This document shows positions 1 through 7,909 of a DNA stretch of 41,533 nucleotides, in pieces. The notes beneath the pieces are model-generated. The model had not been told where the DNA came from. It made no database searches and saw only the letters and a program-made list of their open reading frames with translations. Where the stretch lies: assembly GCA_001775965.1 (NCBI GenBank), contig MEZG01000068.1:1-41533 (forward strand). Direction: 5' to 3'. Within the stretch, counting starts at the first letter, position 1. Every line of letters starts with the position of its first letter. A program made the position numbers and the translations under genes. Source of the DNA: Candidatus Bathyarchaeota archaeon RBG_13_60_20. Its GTDB lineage: Archaea > Thermoproteota > Bathyarchaeia > TCS64.

Positions 1-79
1 GTTAACATCGAGATATTGACGATGACACCGAAAATCATTGTTTACGGAGGATGATGGGTTAGCTCTATATATCACCGAT

Positions 80-89
80 CTATAATAGA
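80..89 (+). promoter_or_regulatory. TATA-like element upstream of small Cys-rich gene
   Basis: The AT-rich string tctataatag lies about 24 bases before the ATG at 108. That is the usual archaeal TATA-to-start distance for a leaderless transcript. A second AT-rich string (ctatatat, near 64-71) lies further upstream. Bases 1-79 contain no gene I can recognise. Confidence 0.45.
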
Positions 90-107
90 AATCCAGTGTA
101 GAGACCC

Positions 108-353
108 ATGTCCACATTCTCAGAGGCTCTTCAGGAAAAGTTCGGGACAAAGGACTGCCCCTTCCTACACGACTGCGATGTACCCATAACCAAGGACTTC
201 TTCAGCAGGGTCTGCAAGGTCCCAGGGTACGTGAACTGCCACCACTTCGCCAAGAGGGTAGGCGAACTCAAGACGCCTCTGAGCTGGCTCCAGAAGATGG
301 CCGTGGACCAGGCCAAGATGATGACGGCGGACGTAGAGGCCACACAGACTTAA
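108..353 (+). CDS. Small cysteine-rich archaeal protein, function unknown
   Basis: I do not recognise this 81-residue protein. It has four cysteines, two near residues 17 and 23 (CPFLHDC), one near 36 (VCKVPGY) and one near 44 (NCHHF). The spacing could hold a zinc ion or an iron-sulfur cluster; that is inference. The second half is helical in character with no membrane segment. The gene ends 32 bases before flpA on the same strand, so the two are probably co-transcribed from the TATA-like element at 80-89. It occupies the place where many archaea carry nop5 beside flpA, but it is far too small to be Nop5. Confidence 0.7.
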   Translation: MSTFSEALQEKFGTKDCPFLHDCDVPITKDFFSRVCKVPGYVNCHHFAKRVGELKTPLSWLQKMAVDQAKMMTADVEATQT

Positions 354-385
354 ATCAGCCCCAGGCTTCTCATCAACCGGTACCC

Positions 386-1075
386 TTGAGCGCCCCGCAG
401 CTGGACGAGGTTTTCCCCAACATCTTCAAGGTCAGGCAGGGCGGCGTCGAGTACCTCGCTACGAGGAACCTGACGCCTGGCCGGACCTTCTACGGTGAGC
501 CCACGTTCACAATCGACGGTCAGGAGTACCGGTCATGGAACCCCACCAGGAGCAAGCTCGCAGCCGCCATCATGAAGGGCGTGGCCCTGCAGCCGATAAA
601 GCCGGGCTCCAATGTGCTCTACCTGGGCGCCGCCTCCGGGACCACCGTGAGCCACGTCTCTGACATCGTGGGCGACAGTGGCCACGTCTGGGCCCTTGAC
701 TTCTCTGCCAGATCCCTGAGGGACCTGCTGGACAAGGTCTCCAGGTACAGGGTGAACGTCTCACCTATAATGGGGGACGCCAGGAGACCTGAGGAGTACG
801 CGGTGTTGGTGTCGAGGGTCGACGTGGTCTTCGCCGACGTCGCCCAGCCCAACCAGGCCGAGATCATGGTGAAGAACGCAAGCCTGTTCCTGAAGCGGGG
901 TGGCCACGCGATGCTGAGCATCAAGTCCAGGAGCATAGACGTGGTCGGGAGACCCTCTGAGATCTATAGGTCCCAGGTGGAGGTCCTGGAGGGCGCCGGC
1001 CTCAGGGTGAGCCAATTAATAAGCCTGGAACCCTACGAGAAGGACCACGCTATGGCGATAGCCGAGCTTGCCTGA
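386..1075 (+). CDS. flpA: Fibrillarin-like rRNA/tRNA 2'-O-methyltransferase
   Basis: Fibrillarin is the catalytic subunit of the C/D-box ribonucleoprotein, which 2'-O-methylates rRNA and tRNA with S-adenosylmethionine. The 229-residue length is normal for the archaeal family. The sequence shows the YRSWNPTRSKLAAAI segment, the SAM loop GAASGTT (residues 81-87), the acidic ribose-binding strand WALDFS, and downstream catalytic-region strands VFADVAQPNQAE and LSIKSRSID. Translation starts at TTG 386; no ATG or GTG lies at a better place. The partner genes nop5 and L7Ae are not in this window. The 3' end overlaps convergent rnhB by 26 bases. Confidence 0.95.
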   Translation: MSAPQLDEVFPNIFKVRQGGVEYLATRNLTPGRTFYGEPTFTIDGQEYRSWNPTRSKLAAAIMKGVALQPIKPGSNVLYLGAASGTTVSHVSDIVGDSGHVWALDFSARSLRDLLDKVSRYRVNVSPIMGDARRPEEYAVLVSRVDVVFADVAQPNQAEIMVKNASLFLKRGGHAMLSIKSRSIDVVGRPSEIYRSQVEVLEGAGLRVSQLISLEPYEKDHAMAIAELA

Positions 1076-1709
1076 GGGGGGCCAGGTACTTCTTCACGGG
1101 GGCCCACGACGCCCTCATGAAGGGCGGGCTCTCCCGGTTATCCCTGAACCAAGCCTCTATGAACTGTATGGTCCTGTGGTCGCCGCAGTAGCCTGACCCG
1201 AAGTCGCCGTGGGCCTCCCTCAGCTCGGCCACCACCTTGTCCCTCCTGACCTTGGCGAGTATGGAAGCCGCCGCGGTGGCAGGGTACAGGTTGTCGGCCT
1301 TCGGGACGCAGGTTATGTCCACGTTGAACGGGATCACTGACTGTATCTGCCTCCCGCACCGCATGTGGTCCACGTCGCAGGTGTCCACGTAGGCCGAGTC
1401 AGGTCTGAGCTCCCTCACTACTCTGGCCATCACCATGGTCTCGAGGTAGTTGAGGCGCCTGAGAGGCACGCTCCTGTTGACGACCTTGTCTATGGTCGCC
1501 GGTGGCAACTCCACTATCCTGTGGTCGAGGGCCATATCAATTATGGTCTCGTACAGGCGCCGCCTCATCCTGGGCGTGAGCTTCTTGGAGTCCTTCACGC
1601 CGGCCTCGATGAGCTTGGGGATGTCGCTTTGTTGGAAGAGGGCGCCGGCTATGACCAGGGGCCCGATGGCGCATCCTCTGCCCGCCTCGTCCACGCCTGC
1701 GACTCTCAC
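1050..1709 (-). CDS. rnhB: Ribonuclease HII
   Basis: RNase HII cuts the RNA strand of RNA-DNA hybrids and removes misincorporated ribonucleotides. The 219-residue protein starts with the hallmark GVDEAGRG, giving D7 and E8. The other two acidic ligands are probably D109 (YVDTCD) and D139 (KADNLYPATAAAS); their 30-residue spacing equals that in archaeal homologues. The GSGYCGDHRT motif is also present. It lies 36 bases downstream of a glycosyltransferase on the same strand and may share its transcript. Its 3' end overlaps flpA by 26 bases. Confidence 0.95.
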   Translation of the reverse strand: MRVAGVDEAGRGCAIGPLVIAGALFQQSDIPKLIEAGVKDSKKLTPRMRRRLYETIIDMALDHRIVELPPATIDKVVNRSVPLRRLNYLETMVMARVVRELRPDSAYVDTCDVDHMRCGRQIQSVIPFNVDITCVPKADNLYPATAAASILAKVRRDKVVAELREAHGDFGSGYCGDHRTIQFIEAWFRDNRESPPFMRASWAPVKKYLAPLRQARLSP

Positions 1710-1745
1710 GTCTGGGCTAATGGCGGACCAGCGTAATAAGACTGG

Positions 1746-2855
1746 CTACCCTGCGGCCTCCTCGTAGGCTCTCAGGTACTGCCTGTAGTTCTTATCCACG
1801 TTGAACCTAGCGACGACGGTTTCACGTGCTTTGACGCCGAGGCTGGGTGAGCCCATCGCGTCCTCGAGGCACCGGGATAAGCATTTGATGTCCCCCGGCC
1901 TGAATAGACGCCCGTCTACGCCGTCAACCACCAGCTCCCTGCTGCTGCGGGTGTCCGCCGCCACGGTCGCGCATCCTGAGGCCATGGCCTCCTGCATTGA
2001 CACGCTGAGTCCCTCGCAGGTTGACGCCGTGGCGTGCACGTCACAAAGCCTGTGGAACTTGGGCGCGTCGTGGACTCTCCCCAGGAAACTGGTGCCTTGG
2101 AGCCCCAGCTTTGATGCGTAGTCCTTCAGGCGGGGTAGGTGTGAGCCATCTCCCCCGATTAGCAGCCGGGCGTCCACGCGTCTCTGTAGCATACGCATGG
2201 CGAGGAGTATCTCCTCGACGCGTTTGTCGGGCACCATCCGGCTGAGGACGCCCACTGTGGGTGGGGTTCTCCGCTTTCTCGGGGGCCTGAACCTCTCCGT
2301 GTCTACGCCGATGTAGATGGTCTCGGTCCTTTCCGGCTGGGCCCCGAGTCGCAGCGCCTGTTGCCGGACGGTCTCCGAGACCGCGACGACGCGGTCGGCT
2401 TTACGGAGGGCGTGCCTGACGGCTGGGGCGAGGCACCCGTTCCTCGATGGCTGGGCACAGTCGCTGCCGTGGCACGTGACCAGTTGCGGCGTACCCCTTG
2501 GGTTGTGCGCGGCAAGGACCCCCATGGGGATGGCCAGGTGGGTGTGCACCAGATGGTAGCTGTCCATCAGGGAGTGCAGGTACGCTGACGCCAGGTACGC
2601 TGGCAGCTGGACTAAGTGCCCCGGGGGGGCGTCCACCATGGTTCTCTCGGCCACGAGTTCGCAGCTACTCCACGGCAGGTAGGGGAACCTGCGAACAGGG
2701 TACGGCTCGGGAAACGGCCTCATCGTCCTGCTCCTGGGCGCGAGCACGGTCAGGTCCACATGCCTGGCGAGGCGGCTGCAGAGGGTCTGGATGAACGAGC
2801 CGTGGTAGTCCCCTGGGTACCTGGGGTAGCTGGGAGTGAAGACAAGGACTCTCAA
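1746..2855 (-). CDS. Glycosyltransferase family 4 (group 1)
   Basis: This retaining GT-B glycosyltransferase would transfer a sugar from a nucleotide-sugar donor to an unknown acceptor, probably for glycolipid, surface glycan or compatible-solute synthesis. The N-terminal Rossmann half begins LRVLVFTPSYPRYPGDYHGSF. The C-terminal half has GVLSRMVPDKRVEEI and the family EX7E motif (E-GLSVSMQ-E) followed by an EAMASGCATVA segment. The open frame extends up to 3065, but that extension is low-complexity and crosses the divergent gene. I chose TTG 2855 (369 residues) because homologues begin at this strand and a TATA-like element lies about 26 bases before it. Acceptor and donor cannot be told from sequence. 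Confidence 0.88.
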   Translation of the reverse strand: MRVLVFTPSYPRYPGDYHGSFIQTLCSRLARHVDLTVLAPRSRTMRPFPEPYPVRRFPYLPWSSCELVAERTMVDAPPGHLVQLPAYLASAYLHSLMDSYHLVHTHLAIPMGVLAAHNPRGTPQLVTCHGSDCAQPSRNGCLAPAVRHALRKADRVVAVSETVRQQALRLGAQPERTETIYIGVDTERFRPPRKRRTPPTVGVLSRMVPDKRVEEILLAMRMLQRRVDARLLIGGDGSHLPRLKDYASKLGLQGTSFLGRVHDAPKFHRLCDVHATASTCEGLSVSMQEAMASGCATVAADTRSSRELVVDGVDGRLFRPGDIKCLSRCLEDAMGSPSLGVKARETVVARFNVDKNYRQYLRAYEEAAG

Positions 2856-2856
2856 A

Positions 2857-2889
2857 CATTTTATTTTAGTTGAAGTTGAATTTATCTCT
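2857..2889. promoter_or_regulatory. Compact bidirectional promoter between two glycosyltransferases
   Basis: Only 34 bases separate the divergent start codons TTG 2855 (-) and ATG 2890 (+). The gap is almost all A/T. The plus-strand TATA candidate ttttatttta (about 2858-2868) lies about 25 bases before ATG 2890. The minus-strand candidate gataaatt (about 2877-2884) lies about 26 bases before TTG 2855. Both genes would then be leaderless, with interleaved TATA boxes. Confidence 0.45.
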
Positions 2890-3984
2890 ATGTCCCTTCG
2901 GGTCTGCCTCATCTCCCTAGAGATTTTCGCGTGGGGCCTGTACGGGGGGGTAGGAAAAGCGACGAGGGATATAGCTACAGGGTTGTCCCGGAGGGGTGTC
3001 GAGGTGGACGTGGTCACGCCTAAAGCTGGAGAGCAGGGCACCTTGGATGAGCTCGACGGGTTCACCGTCCACGGTCACAGCCTGTACGGGTACCCATTCA
3101 CAGGTCCTCTTTTCAGGAGGATAGGCGCGGACATCTACCACTCCCAGGAGCCTGGGTTAGGGACCTTGGTGGCCATAGGGGCGGTCCCCTCAGCCGCTCA
3201 TATGGTGACCTGCCATAACCCTCGTGGGAGGGACGACTGGGAGAGGGCCGGCCGCTTCTACGGTTACAGGAGGAAGTTATACAATAGCTACATGGAGCCC
3301 CATGTGAAGGAAGCTGTGAGGGGCGCGGACGCGGTTTTCTGCCAGTCGAGGCATATCCAGCAGAAGGCGAGGCTCCTATACGGCCTAGGCTCCGATCCGG
3401 GCTTCCTACCCAACCCCGTCGCTGTGCCGGAGGGTAGGCCAGTGAAGTCGAGCGAGCCCACGGTGTGCTTCCTGGGGAGGCTTGACCCTGAGAAGAACCC
3501 TGAGAGGCTTGTAGGTCTAGCTAGGAGTAATCCTGATGTGAGGTTCATCGTCGCTGGGAGGGCCCATAACGATGAAAGGGATGGGAAGGTTAGGGAGCTG
3601 CTCGGGGGCTGCAGAAACGTGGAGCTAATAGGCTTCGTAGATGGCCCCGAGAAGGAGAGGCTGCTGGACGAGTCGTGGGTGCTCGTGAACACGAGCCATG
3701 CGGAGTGCCTCCCCGTCTCTTTCCTGGAGGCCGCTGCCCACAGGTGTGCCGTCCTCAGCCGCCACGACCCCGACGGTTTCTCCTCTCGGTTCGGCTGCCG
3801 CGTGGACGGTGACGGCTACGAGGCGGGGCTCGCGTGGCTGCTGGACGGTGACCGGTGGAGGGAGAAGGGCGAGGCCGGACACAGGTACGTCTCGGAGGTA
3901 CACGAGGAGGGCCGGGTGATCGACCTCCACATGGAGACCTATGAGAATGTGCTGGCTGGGAAGGGGCTTACTCCTCGTCCATAG
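2890..3984 (+). CDS. Glycosyltransferase family 4 (group 1)
   Basis: This is a second GT-B type glycosyltransferase (364 residues from ATG 2890). It has an N-terminal glycine-rich loop (GLYGGVGKATRDIATGL), FLGRLDPEKNPERL at the start of the donor-binding half, and an EX7E motif (E-CLPVSFL-E). It differs clearly from its divergent neighbour, so this is not a recent duplication. The reading frame runs back to 2836, but the N-terminal strand SLRVCLISLEIF follows ATG 2890 directly and a TATA-like element lies 25 bases before it. The 3' end overlaps the convergent MlrC-family gene by 17 bases. Substrates are unknown. Confidence 0.87.
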   Translation: MSLRVCLISLEIFAWGLYGGVGKATRDIATGLSRRGVEVDVVTPKAGEQGTLDELDGFTVHGHSLYGYPFTGPLFRRIGADIYHSQEPGLGTLVAIGAVPSAAHMVTCHNPRGRDDWERAGRFYGYRRKLYNSYMEPHVKEAVRGADAVFCQSRHIQQKARLLYGLGSDPGFLPNPVAVPEGRPVKSSEPTVCFLGRLDPEKNPERLVGLARSNPDVRFIVAGRAHNDERDGKVRELLGGCRNVELIGFVDGPEKERLLDESWVLVNTSHAECLPVSFLEAAAHRCAVLSRHDPDGFSSRFGCRVDGDGYEAGLAWLLDGDRWREKGEAGHRYVSEVHEEGRVIDLHMETYENVLAGKGLTPRP

Positions 3985-5470
3985 ACTTTAGCTCCGTGAT
4001 GCCTAGCATCTCAAAGTCCAGGGGGAAGATAGGCCGCCTGATGCGCTTGAACCCGAAGCCCGCTAGCCGTGGGCTGGTAAGGCCGGGTGTGTCCAACTCT
4101 ATGATCTCCTTAGCTATGGGCTCGTGGGCCGCCCTGAAGTGGACGCTGCTCTTCACGACTATGAACCTCTTGTCCGTGGGCTCGATGCCGAGGCTCCTGT
4201 AGAGGTTGAGGTCCAGGGGCTGCAGCCGCTTGGTGGTCACTATGACATCGTTTCCGGCGATGTCCAGCACCGCCGTGGCGCCCATATCGGACTCAGAGCC
4301 GGTGCCCATGGGGCCCTTGACGATATACTTGCCCTCTGAGATGGTCTTTACCCTGCCCTTGAGGTCGAGTGGCTTCCCATGGAGGTCGTCGGTGTGACCA
4401 CCAAGGCTCACTTTCACCTCGTTTCCCACGCCGGTCTTTGAAGCCCTAACCACTGCGGCTGGGTCCCATATGAGGGCCACGACGCCGCCCGTCAGCCCCT
4501 CCTCCAGGATGGCCTTCAGCACGATGGTGCCGTCCTCGGGGGTGCCCCCACCCGGGTTGTCGCCTATATCGGCCATCACGATGGGGCCTTCGCATGCCGC
4601 CTTCACGTGGCGGAGCGCCTCCCTTAGAGGTGTGGGCTTCACCAGGAAGTCCCTTCGCAGGCTCCAAGCTAGGTCGCTTAGCCCCTGGGCCAACCTGTCG
4701 GCCAAGGGTTTGTCGTCGTTGGTGTGGACTATGAAGCTCATCCCGGCCTCGGGTATGTCGCTCCACGGAAACCCGGCCGCCACCGTTATAGCCTCGACGC
4801 CGGGCAGAGCCTCCATAATATGGGCCTCCTCTATGAGCCTCTTCATGGGGTACCTGCCCGTGAACTGGACCTGGAGGGCTGGCAGCATGGACGGCTGGGT
4901 GAAGCCTGTGGCAGGCTTGAGCCTCCCCTCAAGAATCTTCCTCGTCAGGTTCACAGCCTCGACGCCCCTGTCGTACCCGTCCACGTGCGGGTAAGTATCG
5001 TAGCCTATGAGAAGGTCGGCGTTCTCCACCATCTCCCGCGTGTAGTTGGCGTGGAGGTCGAAGGTGGCCACTAGGGGCCGCTCGCCCATGAGCTTCCTGG
5101 CCTCCTTCAGTATCTTGCCCTCTATGTCCGGGTACTCCTCGCTCACACCGGCACCGTGCAGGTGAAGCACGGCAGCGTCCACCTTCGCCGCCTTCCTCAT
5201 GCCGCTCAGAAGGTCTCCGAGAAGCTCATTGAACGCCTCCTTGGTTATCGTGCCGGAGGGCGTTGCAGACGCGTGTACGGTGGGTATGACCTCGAAGCCG
5301 TTCTGCCTGCACCCCTCGATGATGCCCCCGGCCTCCGTCTTGGTGCCCTCGAAGTGCTGGAAAACCTCGTCGCCGTGGAACAGGTGGCGCTTCCTGAACT
5401 CCTCGATGTCGGTGCTTATATTGGAGAGCACGTTGGTCTCGTGGGATATGGTCCCTGTAACGATCCTCAT
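3968..5470 (-). CDS. M81 family metallopeptidase, microcystinase C (MlrC) family
   Basis: The 500-residue protein has the two-domain layout of MlrC/DUF1485 proteins. The N-terminal part carries the presumed metal ligands of the family: HETN (residues 10-13), ATFDLHANY and YDTYPHVDGYDRG. The C-terminal MlrC domain has ADIGDNPGGGTPEDGT and GPMGTGSESDMGATAVLDI. Family members are metal-dependent hydrolases named after microcystin breakdown in sphingomonads. In an archaeon the natural substrate is unknown and the microcystin role should not be carried over. It follows the methylguanine methyltransferase gene by 30 bases on the same strand. Confidence 0.9.
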   Translation of the reverse strand: MRIVTGTISHETNVLSNISTDIEEFRKRHLFHGDEVFQHFEGTKTEAGGIIEGCRQNGFEVIPTVHASATPSGTITKEAFNELLGDLLSGMRKAAKVDAAVLHLHGAGVSEEYPDIEGKILKEARKLMGERPLVATFDLHANYTREMVENADLLIGYDTYPHVDGYDRGVEAVNLTRKILEGRLKPATGFTQPSMLPALQVQFTGRYPMKRLIEEAHIMEALPGVEAITVAAGFPWSDIPEAGMSFIVHTNDDKPLADRLAQGLSDLAWSLRRDFLVKPTPLREALRHVKAACEGPIVMADIGDNPGGGTPEDGTIVLKAILEEGLTGGVVALIWDPAAVVRASKTGVGNEVKVSLGGHTDDLHGKPLDLKGRVKTISEGKYIVKGPMGTGSESDMGATAVLDIAGNDVIVTTKRLQPLDLNLYRSLGIEPTDKRFIVVKSSVHFRAAHEPIAKEIIELDTPGLTSPRLAGFGFKRIRRPIFPLDFEMLGITELKSMDEE

Positions 5471-5500
5471 GGGTGAGGATCGCCGCAGCCGGGAATAACG

Positions 5501-6058
5501 TTAACGGTTGTAGAAGAACCGGCCCAGGTCCAGCTCCTTCTCGGGCATACCTTCAACCCTAGGCAGGACGCCCTCCACGTTGAGGAGGAACCGCTTCATG
5601 TCCAAGCCTCCGCCGAAGCCCCCCAGCCCACCGTTGTTCCAGACCACCCTGTGGCAGGGAATGACTATGGATAGGGGGTTCTGGCCCACCGCGTTCCCCA
5701 CGGCGCGGGAGGCTTTAGGCCTCCCAATGGTCTTGGCGATGAGGCCGTAGGACGTCAGCTTCCCGTAAGGTATCTTGTATATCTCCTTCCAGACGCTCTT
5801 CTGGAATCCGGTCCCACGTAGGTCGAAGGGCTCGGCGTAAGTCGTCTTCTTACCTTCGAAATACCTGTCCAGCCAAGCGCTCAGGCCGTCCAGCTTGCCT
5901 GGCCTATACTCCGGCTCGGAGTCGATCTGTGTACCCAGCTCCTCCAGGAACCTTGCCTCGCTGCAGGGCAGGTTAAGCCTCAGAAGCCCCGTTCCGCTGG
6001 TGGCCGTCCACGCCTTGCCCATCGGCGTGTCTATATCGCAGTAGTATATCTTCTCCAT
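5501..6058 (-). CDS. ogt: Methylated-DNA--protein-cysteine methyltransferase
   Basis: This suicidal repair protein takes the alkyl group from O6-alkylguanine in DNA onto its own cysteine. The 185-residue sequence has the DNA-binding helix region RPKASRAVGNAVGQNP (Arg finger near residue 118) and the active-site motif IPCHRVV with C135. After the active site comes NNGGLGGFGGG, the usual substrate-pocket turn. The N-terminal domain is divergent, as in most archaeal members. ATG 6058 gives a normal length. It is divergent from maf (36-base gap) and probably co-transcribed with the MlrC-family gene. Confidence 0.94.
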   Translation of the reverse strand: MEKIYYCDIDTPMGKAWTATSGTGLLRLNLPCSEARFLEELGTQIDSEPEYRPGKLDGLSAWLDRYFEGKKTTYAEPFDLRGTGFQKSVWKEIYKIPYGKLTSYGLIAKTIGRPKASRAVGNAVGQNPLSIVIPCHRVVWNNGGLGGFGGGLDMKRFLLNVEGVLPRVEGMPEKELDLGRFFYNR

Positions 6059-6094
6059 TAACCCACCACTGAGCCGGTAGCTGAGATATCAGAG

Positions 6095-6718
6095 TTGTCG
6101 CGTGAGTTAAAAATTGTTTTGGCGTCCTCATCGCCGCGTAGGATCGGGCTCCTCAGACAGATCGGCCTGGAGTTCACGGCCGTGGACCCTGGCGGGGACG
6201 AGTCAAGTGTCCATCCCGACCCTCGTAAGATGGTCATGGAGAATGCGTTGGCCAAGGCCCGCAATGTGGCCGCGAGTCACCGCGACGCCTTGGTCATCGG
6301 CGCTGACACGGTGGTATTCATCGACGGTGTGGTCCTGGGGAAGCCCGGCTCAAAGGAGGAGGCGGTTGAGATGCTGAGGCGCCTTTCGGGCAATGTGCAC
6401 AAGGTCTTCACGGGGTTGGCCGTGATCCATCCCTCAAAGGGCTCAGTTGTTAGGTACGAGGAGTCGCTGGTCCACATCAGGACGCTTTCGGAGGCTGAGA
6501 TCAGCCGCTACGTTGAGGGGGGCGAGCCCCTGGACAAGGCGGGTGCCTACGCCATTCAGGGGCAGGGGGCCGTCTTCGTGGACCGGGTGGTGGGGTGCTT
6601 CCACAACGTGATAGGTTTGCCGCTCTCCCTGCTGTGGAGCATGCTTATGGAGGTCGGCGTGGATCTCCTCGGGGATCCAATAAATAATAGACAATCAAAT
6701 CTAAATAGTCATATATAG
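6095..6718 (+). CDS. maf: Maf family nucleoside triphosphate pyrophosphatase
   Basis: Maf proteins hydrolyse non-canonical or selected nucleotides (for example dTTP, UTP and modified forms) to the monophosphate and pyrophosphate. Typical features are LASSSPRRIGLLRQIG near the start, VIGADTVVFIDGVVLGKPGS in the middle, the KVFTGLAVI strand, and DKAGAYAIQGQGAVFVDRVVGCFHNVIGLPLSLL near the end. The start is TTG 6095. The last 15 or so residues (after VGVDLLGDP) run into AT-rich DNA and look like unselected read-through; the stop codon falls inside a palindrome that may belong to the next gene's promoter. Confidence 0.92.
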   Translation: MSRELKIVLASSSPRRIGLLRQIGLEFTAVDPGGDESSVHPDPRKMVMENALAKARNVAASHRDALVIGADTVVFIDGVVLGKPGSKEEAVEMLRRLSGNVHKVFTGLAVIHPSKGSVVRYEESLVHIRTLSEAEISRYVEGGEPLDKAGAYAIQGQGAVFVDRVVGCFHNVIGLPLSLLWSMLMEVGVDLLGDPINNRQSNLNSHI

Positions 6719-6726
6719 TCTATATA
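6712..6726. promoter_or_regulatory. 15-base palindrome before the phosphate transporter
   Basis: TATATAG-T-CTATATA is a perfect palindrome with 7-base arms. It overlaps the maf stop codon and lies about 50 bases before the transporter start. It could be an operator or simply an AT-rich TATA region. The sequence shows the symmetry; a regulatory role is inference. Confidence 0.35.
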
Positions 6727-6744
6727 ACTTCTATAAATAATACT

Positions 6745-6757
6745 TTAATCTATAAAG
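6745..6757 (+). promoter_or_regulatory. TATA-like element for the Na/Pi cotransporter
   Basis: The string tttaatctataaa lies about 25 bases before TTG 6778, consistent with a leaderless transcript. A second AT-rich string (ctataaataatac, about 6731-6743) lies just upstream. Confidence 0.4.
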
Positions 6758-6777
6758 GATAGGTACCTAGATAGAAG

Positions 6778-7857
6778 TTGGCCGAGAAATACAGGAACGC
6801 CATTGGGTCAATGATCTCAATATACTTCTTCATCTCAGCCATCATCCTGATCAAGTCATCAGCTAAGATAATGGGAGTAGCCCTGGCCGAGACGATAGTA
6901 CTCCTCATCAGAGACACCACAAGCGCTGTCTTCTCGGGTTGGATAATCACGGCCATGCTCCACAGCTCGGGAGCCTTCGACAGCATCGTCGTGGCCTTCA
7001 CGTCCAGCGGCGTGATGCCCCTGAACCTCGCCGTGGCGGCAATCATAGGAGCCGAGGTGGGCACCACGGTGACCCCTTTCCTGATCTCGGTTATTGAGCG
7101 AATGAAGGGTAACAGGGACAGCGAGGCCGGGTTCAACGTGGCCATTACTCACGTCCTCTACAACCTCATCACCCTCGCTATATTCTACCCTCTTGAGCTC
7201 TTCTTTGGGTTGTTCACCAACGTAGCCATGCAGGGCAGTAACATCTTCGTTAAGGCGCCCTGGCTCAGCGCAGTCCCCGACATCCTTGAAGTAATTACCC
7301 CTTGGGTTGGCCCTCTCCTTGAGCATATTCCGCCGTGGGCGGGTATTGTCCTGGGGGCCATAATACTTATCGTGGCCCTTGGCGCCGTGGAGAAGTACAT
7401 GACGGCTATATTCAGCATGCCGCGCAGTTGGAACCTATTAAGGTCCACGTTCATGAGGCCTAGAAGGGCCTTCGTCGCCGGGTTCCTGTTCACCGTGCTG
7501 GTGCCGAGCACCACGGTCATGGTGTCCCTGCTGGTCCCCCTGGCCACGAGCGGCGTGATCAGGGCCGAGTACTACATCCTTCCCTACATCCTCGGGGCCA
7601 ACATTGGGACCGTGTTTGACGTGATGGTGGCGGCCCTGGCCACAGGTGACCCTATCAGCATGGGCGTCTGGCTTGTCCACCTCTCCATCAACGTGATCGG
7701 GGCGTTAATCTTTATGCCTTTGTTAAAACCCTTTGCTGCACTCACCCGGAAAGTTGCACATTTCGTCTCAGCCTCGCCGAGGGTGACGATAACACTAACC
7801 GTGTTATTCCACATTATACCTGCAGCGATTATCCTGTTCTACTATATCAGCATGTGA
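6778..7857 (+). CDS. Na/Pi cotransporter family protein
   Basis: This integral membrane protein (359 residues) of the NptA/Na_Pi_cotrans family imports phosphate with sodium. It shows about eight hydrophobic segments and the internal duplication typical of the family. Each half carries a related motif, GAEVGTTVTPFLIS in the first and GANIGTVFDVMVAAL in the second, and AMLHSSGAFDSI precedes the first. Bacterial relatives often end in a PhoU-like domain. Here that domain is missing and the next gene, 52 bases on, encodes a PhoU-like DUF47 protein, so the pair probably does the job of the fused form. The start is TTG 6778. Confidence 0.9.
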   Translation: MAEKYRNAIGSMISIYFFISAIILIKSSAKIMGVALAETIVLLIRDTTSAVFSGWIITAMLHSSGAFDSIVVAFTSSGVMPLNLAVAAIIGAEVGTTVTPFLISVIERMKGNRDSEAGFNVAITHVLYNLITLAIFYPLELFFGLFTNVAMQGSNIFVKAPWLSAVPDILEVITPWVGPLLEHIPPWAGIVLGAIILIVALGAVEKYMTAIFSMPRSWNLLRSTFMRPRRAFVAGFLFTVLVPSTTVMVSLLVPLATSGVIRAEYYILPYILGANIGTVFDVMVAALATGDPISMGVWLVHLSINVIGALIFMPLLKPFAALTRKVAHFVSASPRVTITLTVLFHIIPAAIILFYYISM

Positions 7858-7870
7858 AGCATCAAGGAAA

Positions 7871-7878
7871 GTATATAG
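7871..7878 (+). promoter_or_regulatory. TATA-like element before the DUF47 gene
   Basis: The string gtatatag lies about 35 bases before ATG 7910, and a purine-rich stretch (taaagggggt) follows about 5 bases before the start. This suggests the DUF47 gene can be transcribed on its own as well as with the transporter. Confidence 0.35.
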
Positions 7879-7909
7879 AATAGCAACACGGAGTAAAGGG
7901 GGTAGCAAA

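Noticed and set aside
1..79. Possible tRNA, or end of a preceding gene
   Set aside because: No cloverleaf could be drawn and no convincing coding frame is recognisable; left unassigned.
2856..3065. N-terminal extension of the minus-strand glycosyltransferase
   Set aside because: Ser/Thr/Pro-rich, runs through the promoter and into the divergent gene; not seen in this family.
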